Assembly (NCBI GenBank): GCA_022567555.1
Contig: JADFGT010000005.1
Coordinates: forward strand, 1 to 61,205
DNA from: Armatimonadota bacterium
GTDB lineage: Bacteria > Armatimonadota > Fimbriimonadia > Fimbriimonadales > ATM1
Direction: 5' to 3'
DNA: 61,205 bases
A model generated the notes under the pieces. It made no database searches. It was not told the DNA's origin and saw only the letters and a list, made by a program, of their open reading frames with translations. Shown one piece after another: positions 8,189-16,484 of this stretch; position 1 is the first letter of the stretch; each line of letters starts with the position of its first letter. Made by a program: the position numbers and the translations under genes.

Positions 8189-9472
8189 CTATTTGAGTTG
8201 CGTCTTTCCGGGAACGGCGACCGGCGGTACCGCTATCGGGCCGAACTCCAGGTTCTCCGGCATGAGTTTCTCGGTGGAGTTCAGCGCCTGCTCCCAGGTC
8301 ACCTCTTTGCCCGTGTAGGCCGCCATGCGGCCCATGATTGCGGTCAGCGTGCTCTCGGCGACTTGGCGTCCCTCATTGAGCGGCATGCCGGAGCGTATGC
8401 TGTCTATTAAGTCTTTGTGCTCAAGCCTGTACGGGTTCGGCCTATCGCCCTCGAATCGCCACTCGTTCTCTCCGCTGATGACCGTGTTCGCGTCCGATGT
8501 GCCCTTGGTGCCCACCAGGCGCTCTCCGACGCGGCTGGCTGTGCCGTCAATCTGGCGGCACATGCTGATCATGCGCACACCGTTCTCGTATTCGAACTCG
8601 GTGGCGAAGTGGTCGAAAATGTGGCCATATTCCGGACCGGTGCGCACCTGCCGCCCGGCGAGGCTTATGGCCTTGGCCGGATGCGCTTGCATCGCCCAGT
8701 TGCACACGTCCATGTTGTGGATGTGTTGCTCTGCGATATGGTCGCCGGACAGCCAAGTGAAATAAAGCCAGTTCCTGAGTTGCCACTCGACGTCGGTCCA
8801 TTCCGGTTTGCGCGCGTGCATCCACAGCCCCCCCTGATTCCAATAACAGTAGGCGGCCGTGACGTCACCGATTGCCCCGTCATGTATTCTGTCCATGGCC
8901 GCGTTGTAGGCAACGTCGTGACGCCGTTGCGTGCCCGCGACGATAGCGAGCCCTTGCTGCTTGGCCATGTCGGCCGACTCGAAGACCGAGCGGATGCCGG
9001 GTCCGTCCACGGCGACCGGCTTCTCCATGAACACATGCTTGCCCGCTTCGATGGCGGCGCGCAGGTGCAGCGGCCTGAAGCCGGGCGGCGTCGCGAAGAT
9101 AATGAGGTCCACGTCGGACGCGATGACGGCCTTATACGCGTCCCATCCGAGGAACGAGCGGTCCTCGGTCACCTGGTATCTGTCGCCCAATCCCATCTTG
9201 GGCAAGTCTCGATTTAGCCATTCCTGGGAGCCTCTGAGGCGATCTTCAAACAGGTCGCCCATCGCCCACAAAACGACGTCGGGGCTCGATTCCAGGCAGT
9301 TGATCGCGGCCCCTGTGCCCCGGCCTCCGGAGCCGATGAGTCCAACCTTGATAGTGTCGGCGCCGCCTCGGGAAGCGAATGCGCCCGGAGCCACGAGCAC
9401 GGCCGTCGCCGCCGCCGAGCCGATCACGAAGTCTCGGCGTGTAATCAGCCCCTTGTTTATCGTGTCCTTCAT
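8189..9472 (-). CDS. Tat-exported Gfo/Idh/MocA oxidoreductase
   Basis: 427 residues. A twin-arginine signal (TRRDFVIGSAAA) is followed by the Rossmann motif VGLIGSGGRGTGA, LIIFATPPGFRPLHLRAAIEAGKHVFMEKP with the conserved EKP, and GTQRRHD. It is expected to oxidise or reduce a sugar or cyclitol with NAD(P), with the cofactor bound before folded export. The ATG at 9472 is chosen over an in-frame GTG at 9493 because the extra seven codons contain the likely ribosome-binding site. It starts 4 nt after the stop of the SUMF1-fold gene, which indicates translational coupling. Confidence 0.92.
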   Translation of the reverse strand: MKDTINKGLITRRDFVIGSAAATAVLVAPGAFASRGGADTIKVGLIGSGGRGTGAAINCLESSPDVVLWAMGDLFEDRLRGSQEWLNRDLPKMGLGDRYQVTEDRSFLGWDAYKAVIASDVDLIIFATPPGFRPLHLRAAIEAGKHVFMEKPVAVDGPGIRSVFESADMAKQQGLAIVAGTQRRHDVAYNAAMDRIHDGAIGDVTAAYCYWNQGGLWMHARKPEWTDVEWQLRNWLYFTWLSGDHIAEQHIHNMDVCNWAMQAHPAKAISLAGRQVRTGPEYGHIFDHFATEFEYENGVRMISMCRQIDGTASRVGERLVGTKGTSDANTVISGENEWRFEGDRPNPYRLEHKDLIDSIRSGMPLNEGRQVAESTLTAIMGRMAAYTGKEVTWEQALNSTEKLMPENLEFGPIAVPPVAVPGKTQLK

Positions 9473-9476
9473 TTCC

Positions 9477-10268
9477 TCACAATCCTCCTTCACAAACTAC
9501 CCTGAACCCGGCGAAAGGGGCGTCGGAGAGCCACCAGGTGCTCTTTGGAATCTGAGGGTCCCTCTCGTTCCAGTCAGGCGTCTGGTAGGCGCGCGCCCCC
9601 GGGTTAATCTTCTCGGCCTTATCGGCAAAGGAGCCGCCGCAGAGGACCGGCTTGCCGTCCAGGCCGTCGCACCACTCCGCCGCGTTCCCGAGGGTGTCAT
9701 GCAACCCCCATTGGTTCGGCGCTTTCTTGCCGACCGGATGCGTCTTGTCTTCGGCGTTGTCCCAATGCCAAGACACCGCTCTGAGATCGTACTCGCGCTC
9801 CTTTGCCCGAGCGGCATATTCCCACTCCGCTTCGGTGGGCAGGCGATACTTCCTCCCGGTCTTTTTGGACAGCCACTTGCAGAACTCGACTGCGGCGTGG
9901 TGGGTCATGCTGATGGCCGGATAACCTTGGTGGCCGAAGCCTCTGTCGGGTGCGCCGTACGGTCTGGTGGGGCGCGATTCGGCGTCCACGCCTTCGGCCT
10001 GCTCTTTCGGTGACAGGTCGAACTGGAACGCCCACACGTCGTAGGCGTCCCAGGTTATCTCCGACTCGGACATCCACAAGTTGCGGACCGTGTGCTCTTC
10101 GCCCCCAAGTGTGATGCTCCCGTCCGGAACAGGAACCATGGTGAACTTCACCAGCGTCCCGGCAATCGTTTCCACGAACGGTTCGCGCTGTTGTGACGCG
10201 GCGCCGGAGTGTGTCGGCAACTGTGAGATAATGATTCCGATGGCGACGACACCGATCCGGGCGTTCAT
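9477..10268 (-). CDS. Exported SUMF1/FGE-fold protein
   Basis: 263 residues with a weak signal peptide and the formylglycine-generating-enzyme fold: MVPVPDGSITLGG, SESEITWDAYDVW, YPAISMTHHAAVEFCKWLSKKTGRKYRLPTEAEWEYAARA, WGLHDTLGNAAEWC and FAGFRVVCEGG. The copper-binding Cys pair of true FGE is not visible near the RGGS-equivalent segment (VLCGGSFAD has a single Cys), so sulfatase maturation is unlikely, and no sulfatase occurs in the window. A role in binding or modifying other exported proteins is conceivable. A GAGAGGAA lies before the ATG at 10268; the longer frame upstream is rejected. Its 5' end overlaps the divergent ApbE gene by 29 bp. Confidence 0.88.
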   Translation of the reverse strand: MNARIGVVAIGIIISQLPTHSGAASQQREPFVETIAGTLVKFTMVPVPDGSITLGGEEHTVRNLWMSESEITWDAYDVWAFQFDLSPKEQAEGVDAESRPTRPYGAPDRGFGHQGYPAISMTHHAAVEFCKWLSKKTGRKYRLPTEAEWEYAARAKEREYDLRAVSWHWDNAEDKTHPVGKKAPNQWGLHDTLGNAAEWCDGLDGKPVLCGGSFADKAEKINPGARAYQTPDWNERDPQIPKSTWWLSDAPFAGFRVVCEGGL

Positions 10269-11202
10269 TACGATTCCTCTCGCTCTCTGTTTGGGCGGCT
10301 GGCACGAGGTTCCGCCGCAACGATTCGAGTATAGCCAGTTGCACATGGGAGTGCGCGTACGCATCGTGCTGTATGCCCCGCAAGAGGTTACCGCAAGGAC
10401 GGCCGCTGCCTCCGCCTTCGAGCGGTTCGCCGAGTTAGAGGCCGTCATGAGCGACTATCGCTCGGACAGCGAGCTGATGCGCCTTTGCGACCGCGCGGGC
10501 GAGGGGCCCGTGCCGGTGAGCGAAGACCTGTTCGTCGTTCTTGAAAGTGCGCAGGAGGTCGCCGCGCTGAGCGGCGGCGCGTTCGACATTACGGCCGGGC
10601 CGCTGATACGGCTTTGGAGGGAGGCGCGTAAGAGCGGTGTGATGCCCGGCCGCAAAGAGCTGGACGAAGCCCGGAATCGCGTGGGTTGGGAGGGTCTTCG
10701 CCTCGATAAAGTCCGCCGGACCGCCGAACTGATGAAGCCGAAGATGCGCCTCGATTTGGGCGGGATTGCAAAGGGCTATGCGTGCGATGAAGCGTTGCGG
10801 GCGCTCGCAGCACACGGAATCGAGCGCGCGCTCGTCGAAGCCGGCGGAGACATCGCCGCGAGCGGCCCGCCGCCGGGCGAGACGGGTTGGCGGATCGCGG
10901 TGCGCGGTTCGCCGAAGCGTGAGGTCTTGATTGCACACGAAGCGGTTTCAACGTCGGGCGACACGGAACAGTACGTTGAGATTGACGGCACGCGCTATTC
11001 GCACATCGTGGACCCGCGAACCGGATTGGGAGTGACCACCCGAATCCAAGCCACGGTCATCGCGAAGAACGGGCTGACGACGGACCCGTTGGCGACGGCG
11101 TTTTGTGTCCTGGGGCCGGATGATGCGGAACGGCTACAGAAACGGTACGGCGCAAAGGTTATGTTCGTGACTGCGAAGAACGGCGAGCACGCTGCGCGTT
11201 AG
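10240..11202 (+). CDS. apbE: FAD:protein FMN transferase (ApbE family)
   Basis: About 320 residues. Family landmarks: MSDYRSDSELMRL, GGAFDITAGPLIRLWR, LDLGGIAKGYACDEAL, ALVEAGGDIAASG, STSGDTEQY, SHIVDPRTG and the metal-binding DPLATAFCVLG segment. ApbE proteins attach FMN through a phosphoester to Thr/Ser of partner proteins such as NqrB/C or RnfD/G in the cell envelope; no such partner is in the window. The N-terminus is hydrophobic, consistent with export. ATG codons at 10231 and 10240 are both possible, and neither has a strong Shine-Dalgarno. It is divergent from and overlaps the SUMF1-fold gene, and its 3' end overlaps the ThuA-like gene by 4 bp. Confidence 0.93.
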   Translation: MATTPIRAFITIPLALCLGGWHEVPPQRFEYSQLHMGVRVRIVLYAPQEVTARTAAASAFERFAELEAVMSDYRSDSELMRLCDRAGEGPVPVSEDLFVVLESAQEVAALSGGAFDITAGPLIRLWREARKSGVMPGRKELDEARNRVGWEGLRLDKVRRTAELMKPKMRLDLGGIAKGYACDEALRALAAHGIERALVEAGGDIAASGPPPGETGWRIAVRGSPKREVLIAHEAVSTSGDTEQYVEIDGTRYSHIVDPRTGLGVTTRIQATVIAKNGLTTDPLATAFCVLGPDDAERLQKRYGAKVMFVTAKNGEHAAR

Positions 11203-12047
11203 GATCTGTCCCCTTTGTCGGACCCGGACGCCCATCGAATACCGTTTGCGATGGTCTCGAGAAACATCGGTTCGGAGTACGCCTCGTTGGTGTGGCCCAG
11301 CGCCGTGTACCAGGCGCGGCCGCCATCGAATTCGTGGCACCACATGATGGGGTGATCTTTGCCCATTGTCCCCCCCTCATACGTTGACTCGACCACTGAA
11401 GCCAAAACGTGCACGCGCCCGCGAGGGCTCTCTCTGAAGTCGTACCATTCGTCCGTGCACTTCCAGATTTCCGGAAGGAACTTCGTTGTGACATGGCGCC
11501 GGTCTTCTATCTTCACGTCGGCGGCCTGCACACGCGGGTGGCCTTTGAAGTACGCGCCCACAAGGCGGCCGTACCAGGGCCAGTCATATTCGGTATCGGT
11601 GGCTGAGTGGACGCCGACAAATCCGCCGCCTGCGCGTATGAATGCCTCGAAAGTCTTCTCTTGCTCTTCGTCGAGCACGTCGCCCGTTGTCAAGAGGAAC
11701 ATGACGACGTCGAACTCCTTCAGCCCTTCCGGCGAGAAGGATGACGCGTCCTCGGTGAACGCCGCATGAAAACCTTCCTTTGCGGAAAGTTCCTTCATCG
11801 CAGCGATCGCTGTGGGTATGGACCCGTGGCGATAACCCTTCGTTAGAGTGAAGAAAAGGACCCGAGTCGGGGCGGCAGCTGGGTCTGTGGCACGAATCAT
11901 TTGGGATAACTCCCCTCTCGCTCCAAGTCTATCAGTTTGGAGCAGTCGGGATTCGGGCGTGCTGTCCACTGCCGGCACAGAACCCGCGTACACCGGGGGA
12001 GCGCCGAATGATGAACAGGCTGCGCATGCGGCGATGAGCGCGATCAT
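11199..12047 (-). CDS. Exported ThuA-like domain protein
   Basis: 282 residues: signal peptide, then a class I glutamine amidotransferase-like fold of the ThuA group. Landmarks are VLFFTLTKGYRHGSIPTAI, EFDVVMFLLTTGDVLDEEQEKTFEAFIRAGGGFVGVHSATDTEYDWPWYGRLVGAYFKGHP and DHPIMWCHEFDGGRAWYTALGHTNEAY. These proteins occur with DUF1080 and Gfo/Idh/MocA proteins in polysaccharide-use regions, but their reaction is unproven. TATAAT lies 6 nt before the ATG with no Shine-Dalgarno, the clearest leaderless signal in the window. Confidence 0.92.
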   Translation of the reverse strand: MIALIAACAACSSFGAPPVYAGSVPAVDSTPESRLLQTDRLGARGELSQMIRATDPAAAPTRVLFFTLTKGYRHGSIPTAIAAMKELSAKEGFHAAFTEDASSFSPEGLKEFDVVMFLLTTGDVLDEEQEKTFEAFIRAGGGFVGVHSATDTEYDWPWYGRLVGAYFKGHPRVQAADVKIEDRRHVTTKFLPEIWKCTDEWYDFRESPRGRVHVLASVVESTYEGGTMGKDHPIMWCHEFDGGRAWYTALGHTNEAYSEPMFLETIANGIRWASGSDKGDRS

Positions 12048-12053
12048 GACCGA

Positions 12054-12059
12054 ATTATA
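12054..12059 (-). promoter_or_regulatory. Perfect -10 box 6 nt before the ThuA-like gene
   Basis: TATAAT on the minus strand followed by 6 nt and the ATG at 12047. A transcript from this box would begin at or within a base or two of the start codon. Confidence 0.65.
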
Positions 12060-12163
12060 ACCGACGGCTTCGCGCCATTGGGTAGCCTACGCCGGCGGCG
12101 CCCGCGGCCCGTTGGGCGAGCGATGATCGGGGCGAGGAGCGCGGGCGGAGGCGCCGCGACGTG

Positions 12164-13162
12164 ATGGCTTTTGGTGAGTTCCTTCGAAAGTACGGCGTGC
12201 TTGTCGCATTCGTGGTGCTGTTCGTCACGAACGCCGTGTGGCAGCCCGCGATATTCCTGCAGCCGGAGAATCTCCGCAATCTTCTGAACCAGAATGCCGC
12301 CGTCGGCATCATCGCGTTGGGCATGACGCTGGTTATCATCTCGGGCGGCATTGATTTGTCGGTCGGCAGCATGCTGGCCTTGGCCGCGGCGCTCGGCATC
12401 GTGGCGCTGAACCGGGTCATCGACGGGGGCGGTTCCGAGGCTCAGGCAGCAGTGGTCGCGTCGTTCGTCACCGTCGGCGCGGGAACCGTGTTGGGCGCGG
12501 CCAACGGCCTCATGGTGGCGTATGGCCGGGTAGCGCCTTTCGTCGCGACTTTGGTCGGCTTGGTCGGATACCGTTCGCTCTGCCTCGTCTTGGCAAGCGG
12601 GGGCGAAGTTCGCTCTGCAAGCATGACGGTCTTCCCCGAACTTGGGCGCGGCGGGGTCACCGCGCCGTTCATCGCGATCGCCGGCGACAGGCCGCTGGTA
12701 ATCACATGGGCAATCTTTCTGTTCGTTCTTGCCGCGCTCGTGGCCGGCCTAATCTTGGGGTGGACCGTGATGGGGCGCCGCTCGATAGCCGTGGGCGCCA
12801 ATGAGACCGCGGCAAGGTACTCCGGAATCAACACGTCAAGGGTTAAGATGTTCGTTTACACACTGTTGGGAAGCTTCACCGGTCTCGCGGCCCTCACGCT
12901 CGCCGCGCGGATGAACGCGGTGACGTCGTCGCGCACGGGTCAGTTCTACGAGTTGGACGCGATCGCGGCCGTCGTAATCGGCGGCACAAGCCTCCGGGGC
13001 GGCATGGGCCGCGTTTGGGGGACGGTCGTGGGCGTGCTCCTGCTGGGCATGATCACGAACATGTTGGTCGTCGCAGATATCTCGGTCTACTGGCAGGGGG
13101 CGGTCAAAGGGGCGATAATCCTGCTCGCCGTTCTTATCCAGCGGGGTGAAGGAGAAACCTGA
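12164..13162 (+). CDS. Ribose/sugar ABC transporter permease (RbsC type)
   Basis: About 332 residues, nearly all hydrophobic, with eight to ten membrane segments. Hallmarks of the BPD_transp_2 family: NLLNQNAAVGIIALGMTLVIISGGIDLSVGS, FVATLVG, the YSGINTSRVKMFVYTL coupling region, and AVVIGGTSLRGGMGRVWGT. It forms the membrane channel for a periplasmic-binding-protein-dependent sugar importer. GTG at 12161 and ATG at 12164 are adjacent alternatives after GGAGG. It sits 21 bp upstream of the binding-protein gene, but no ATPase gene lies on either side, so an ATPase must be supplied from elsewhere. Confidence 0.94.
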   Translation: MAFGEFLRKYGVLVAFVVLFVTNAVWQPAIFLQPENLRNLLNQNAAVGIIALGMTLVIISGGIDLSVGSMLALAAALGIVALNRVIDGGGSEAQAAVVASFVTVGAGTVLGAANGLMVAYGRVAPFVATLVGLVGYRSLCLVLASGGEVRSASMTVFPELGRGGVTAPFIAIAGDRPLVITWAIFLFVLAALVAGLILGWTVMGRRSIAVGANETAARYSGINTSRVKMFVYTLLGSFTGLAALTLAARMNAVTSSRTGQFYELDAIAAVVIGGTSLRGGMGRVWGTVVGVLLLGMITNMLVVADISVYWQGAVKGAIILLAVLIQRGEGET

Positions 13163-13183
13163 CCCTCGGCGAACCACCCACAC

Positions 13184-14188
13184 ATGTTCCAACGGCGCAC
13201 TCTTGCGGTACTGGCTCTCGTTATCGGCGGGGTCTTCCTGTCCGGTTGTCAAGGCGGTGGCGGCCAGACAGGTAGGGGCCAGACAGGTGGCGGCCCGGGA
13301 ATCGCCCGCCCGCTCAGCATCGGCGTCTCCGTGCCTGCGGCCGACCACGGCTGGACGGCCGGCGTGATCTGGTGGGCCGAACAGGCGATGGACCTGTATC
13401 CGGAGGTCGAATGGACGTTCGTCGCGGCCGAGAACCCCGCGAAGCAGATAAGCGATATCGAAACCATGATGGTTAAGGGGATTGACGCGCTCGTTGTTCT
13501 GGCGACCGAGAGCGCGCCGCTCACCGGGATCGCCAAGGAGGTGCACGAAAGGGGCATCCTGCTCATAAGCGTGGATCGCGGCTTCTTGGAACCGGTCGCG
13601 GACCTGTTCATCGAGGGCGACAACACGGCGTTCGGCCGCAAGTCGGCCGAGTTCATGGTTGAAAGACTCGGCGGCCGGGGAAAGATAGTGATCTTGAGGG
13701 GCATTCCCAGCACGGTGGACACTGACCGATTCGAAGCTGCCATGGAAGTTTTTGGCGCCAACCTCGGAATCGAGGTTCTCGACAGTCAGACCGGCATGTG
13801 GAACCGTCAAGTGGGGTTCGAGGTGATGCAGACTCTGCTGCTAAAGCACCACGAGATTGACGCGGTGTGGGCGTCGGATGACGACATGGCGCTGGGGGCG
13901 GAACAAGCGATTCGTGAGGCGGGCCGCGAAATCGAAATGTGGATGCTCGGCGGCGCGGGAATGAAGGACGTTGTCAAGAAGGTGATGGATAGAGACCCGA
14001 TGTATCCGGCGGACATTACCTATCCGCCTTCGATGATCGCCGTGGGGATACATGAAGCCGTCTCTATTCTCCGGGACGGCAACCGGGAGAAAATCCTGCA
14101 GTTTATGCCGCGCCACCTGCTGATTGACGTGGAGATCATCACGCCCGAGAACGCCAAGGAGTATTATTTCCCGGACTCCGTTTATTGA
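13184..14188 (+). CDS. Sugar-binding lipoprotein of the same ABC importer (RbsB type)
   Basis: 334 residues with a lipobox LSGC (Cys22) followed by a Gly/Gln-rich linker and a periplasmic-binding protein type 1 fold: LSIGVSVPAADHGWTAGV, QISDIETMMVKGIDALVVLATES, GILLISVDRG, EGDNTAFGRKSAEFM, GKIVILRG and DAVWASDDDMALGAEQAI. It is expected to be anchored to a membrane by its lipid and to hand a monosaccharide to the adjacent permease. The ligand is not predictable. A 12-bp perfect hairpin follows the stop. Confidence 0.94.
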   Translation: MFQRRTLAVLALVIGGVFLSGCQGGGGQTGRGQTGGGPGIARPLSIGVSVPAADHGWTAGVIWWAEQAMDLYPEVEWTFVAAENPAKQISDIETMMVKGIDALVVLATESAPLTGIAKEVHERGILLISVDRGFLEPVADLFIEGDNTAFGRKSAEFMVERLGGRGKIVILRGIPSTVDTDRFEAAMEVFGANLGIEVLDSQTGMWNRQVGFEVMQTLLLKHHEIDAVWASDDDMALGAEQAIREAGREIEMWMLGGAGMKDVVKKVMDRDPMYPADITYPPSMIAVGIHEAVSILRDGNREKILQFMPRHLLIDVEIITPENAKEYYFPDSVY

Positions 14189-14191
14189 TTT

Positions 14192-14219
14192 TGAGTGCGG
14201 CGATTCATCGCCGCACTCA
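14192..14219. terminator. Bidirectional terminator hairpin between convergent genes
   Basis: A perfect 12-bp stem (14192-14203 with 14208-14219) closes a TTCA loop. It starts 3 nt after the binding-protein stop and its right arm overlaps the stop codon of the convergent DUF1080 gene. A T-tract is short, so it may act mainly as a transcript 3'-end stabiliser. Confidence 0.7.
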
Positions 14220-14933
14220 GAGGTTTCGGATGCGTATGCTGCGGAAGGCGACTACGTCGCGGTGATCCTGGAGGACGATGTATCCACTCTTTCGTTTTGC
14301 GAAGTTGGGCATGTCCTTGTACTTGCTCGCTCTGTAGCGCGCGTTCCAGTCCTCGCTGCCGATGGTGTATTCAACCACCTTCTTTCCGTTTAGCCAATAC
14401 TCGACATGGTTCCCGTTGGCGATGATTCGCACCTGGTTCCACTCGCCGGCGGGACGCAACACCGTTTTCGATGGCGCGTGCATGGCGTAATCCGATCCGG
14501 CGGACGTTTTCGGGTTGCCATCCGGATAGCCTTCATCGTCGAGGATTTGCATTTCCGGCCCGGTTTCCCAAGGACGAAGGAACTCTTCGCTGACGCGGAA
14601 GAATATTCCGCTGTTTCCGCGGGGCGAAATCTTCCATTCCAGCCGTAATTCGAAGTCGGCGAAAGTTCCGGACGTCATGATGTCGCCCGAATCGTCGCCC
14701 AGTGTGAGAGCCATGGTCCCGTCTTTCACAGACCAGTCTTTGGGGGGGGCTTCACGCTTCCAGCCGCGCCATCCGTTCAGGGTCTTGCCGTCGAACAGCA
14801 GCCGGAATCCTTCACGCTTTTCCTCTGCGGTCAGCGTGTTCGGCTTGGGGCCGGCTTGATCGGGCGCGCCCGGGTCCGGCGACGGCTGATAAGCGCTCAG
14901 GAGCAAGATCGGAGAGATTAGCAAGTTCAACAC
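14217..14933 (-). CDS. Exported DUF1080 (3-keto-disaccharide hydrolase domain) protein
   Basis: 238 residues with an N-terminal hydrophobic signal and the DUF1080 concanavalin-like beta sandwich: EEKREGFRLLFDGKTLNGWRGW, DIMTSGTFADFELRLEWKISPRGNSGIFFRV, PEMQILDDEGY, GEWNQVRIIANGNHVEYWLNGKKVVEY and SGYIVLQDH. Family members have been linked to hydrolysis of 3-keto-glycosides made by Gfo/Idh/MocA oxidases, which fits the neighbours. The start is GTG at 14933 and TAAATA lies 7 nt before it. It probably shares a role with the GH109-like gene 58 bp upstream on the same strand. Confidence 0.92.
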   Translation of the reverse strand: MLNLLISPILLLSAYQPSPDPGAPDQAGPKPNTLTAEEKREGFRLLFDGKTLNGWRGWKREAPPKDWSVKDGTMALTLGDDSGDIMTSGTFADFELRLEWKISPRGNSGIFFRVSEEFLRPWETGPEMQILDDEGYPDGNPKTSAGSDYAMHAPSKTVLRPAGEWNQVRIIANGNHVEYWLNGKKVVEYTIGSEDWNARYRASKYKDMPNFAKRKSGYIVLQDHRDVVAFRSIRIRNL

Positions 14934-14991
14934 GATTGACTATTTACCTCAGTTTGCGTCGAGCCGGTCCGGCAGGTGCCGGAATCCGCAC

Positions 14992-16374
14992 TTACGACAC
15001 GATCCCGAGCGGCTTCGTCGTCTTCCACTTGCCGCGCGTGAAGTCGGGCACGTCTACCGATTGTCCCCGGTTGGCGACGGAGCGTTCGCTGAGCGGGCTT
15101 ATCACCGACCACGCGGCGGCGTCGTACACGTCCTGGTCCATCGCCTCGCCGTTTCGCAGGCAGTAGATGAGGCGCCACAGCATCAGGAAGTCCATGCCGC
15201 CGTGGCCGCCGGCCTTCTCGGCCTCAACGCCCATTCGCTTCCAAAGCGGGTGCTCGAACTCTTCGTAAAAGGCATTCAGGTCGTCGCCCTGCTGCCACGA
15301 GTGCGTGTTCGGGCTGCGGCCCTCTATCACGACGCGTGTTGGGAAGCCGCCCCACTCGCCCTTCGTTCCCTTGATCACGTTCAGCCGCGAGTACGGCCTG
15401 GGCGTTGTCGTGTCCCACTGAACCATGATCGTGCGGCCCTTGACGGTTTTTATGAGGCTTGTGTTGATGTCGCCGCAAACGTACTTCGCTTGGTTGCGCA
15501 TGTGGTCCGGCGGAAACTGCTCTTCGGCGTAAAGCGTGCGGCCGAGCGCGGGCGAACTCACCGACGTAAGAAAGTCCATCCTGTCGCCACGGTTTATGCT
15601 CATGTATTGCGCGACCGGGCCGAGGCCGTGCGTCGGATACAGGTTGCCGTTGCGCCTGGTGTGGTGGAGCGTGCGCCATGAACCGGTTCCGCGTTCAATC
15701 TGGTGCATCTGCCCGCGAAGGTCGTGCAGGTAGGCGGCTTCGCCGTGCAACAGGTCGCCGAAAACACCGAGCCGGCACATGTGCAGGACAGTCAGTTCTT
15801 CGCGACCGTAGCACACGTTCTCCATCATCATGCAATGTTTGCGGGTCTTCTCGGCGGTCTCCACCAGTTGCCAGCAGCCGTCCACCGTGTACGCGGCGGG
15901 GACCTCGGTGAAAGCGTGCTTGCCGGCGTTCATCGCGTCCACCGCCTGCGGCACGTGCCATTCCCAGGGCGACGCGATGACGACGATGTCAATGTCGTCG
16001 CGCTCGAGCATCCGTTTGTAGTCCGTCGGCCCGTTCGAATAACCCGCCGGCTCCGGCCTTCCGGCGTCAACGCACCGCTTGACGCTCCTTTGGGTGGCGG
16101 GCTCGTAGATGTCGCAAATCGCCCGGACCTCGACGCCTTCGAGCGTGAGCAGTTGGCCGACGTGCCCCGAGCCGCGCGCGCCCACGCCGATGACGCCCAC
16201 GCGAACCGTCTCGAGCGGCGGCGCTGTCAGTCCGGCTGCGGACTCGTCGCTCGTGGCCGGTCTTTGGCTGTCCGGCGCGTCGCCTGTTCCGGCCGCGAGC
16301 GGACCGGCGGCCAGTCCGACCCCGGCGACTCCCACCGTTCTGAGGAACTCTCGTCTGTCCATCTTGTCTCGCAT
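14992..16374 (-). CDS. Tat-exported GH109-like Gfo/Idh/MocA glycosidase
   Basis: 460 residues. Twin-arginine signal [13 protein letters not shown], Rossmann motif [15 protein letters not shown], then segments typical of GH109: [46 protein letters not shown] and [20 protein letters not shown]109 enzymes are NAD-dependent retaining alpha-N-acetylgalactosaminidases that use an oxidation-elimination-addition mechanism; exported homologues of unknown specificity are common. AGGAG before 16374 fixes the start. With the fucosidase upstream and DUF1080 downstream on the same strand it suggests degradation of decorated N-acetylhexosamine glycans. Confidence 0.9.
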   Translation of the reverse strand: MRDKMDRREFLRTVGVAGVGLAAGPLAAGTGDAPDSQRPATSDESAAGLTAPPLETVRVGVIGVGARGSGHVGQLLTLEGVEVRAICDIYEPATQRSVKRCVDAGRPEPAGYSNGPTDYKRMLERDDIDIVVIASPWEWHVPQAVDAMNAGKHAFTEVPAAYTVDGCWQLVETAEKTRKHCMMMENVCYGREELTVLHMCRLGVFGDLLHGEAAYLHDLRGQMHQIERGTGSWRTLHHTRRNGNLYPTHGLGPVAQYMSINRGDRMDFLTSVSSPALGRTLYAEEQFPPDHMRNQAKYVCGDINTSLIKTVKGRTIMVQWDTTTPRPYSRLNVIKGTKGEWGGFPTRVVIEGRSPNTHSWQQGDDLNAFYEEFEHPLWKRMGVEAEKAGGHGGMDFLMLWRLIYCLRNGEAMDQDVYDAAAWSVISPLSERSVANRGQSVDVPDFTRGKWKTTKPLGIVS

Positions 16375-16484
16375 GGTTCTCTCCTCTATCTAAACTCGGC
16401 CGCGCCCAACCGATCAGGCCGGCAGAGCGCCTGGTGGCCGAAGTATAACCGGCGCGGGCCGGCTCTTGGCGACGGACCCGGCGT

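Noticed and set aside
9473-9493. GTG start of the Gfo/Idh/MocA gene at 9493
   Set aside because: The extra codons contain the ribosome-binding site for the ATG at 9472 and overlap the upstream stop.
10269-10448. 60-codon upstream extension of the SUMF1-fold gene
   Set aside because: It is antisense to the conserved apbE N-terminus and lacks a signal peptide, whereas the 10268 start has both a signal and a Shine-Dalgarno.
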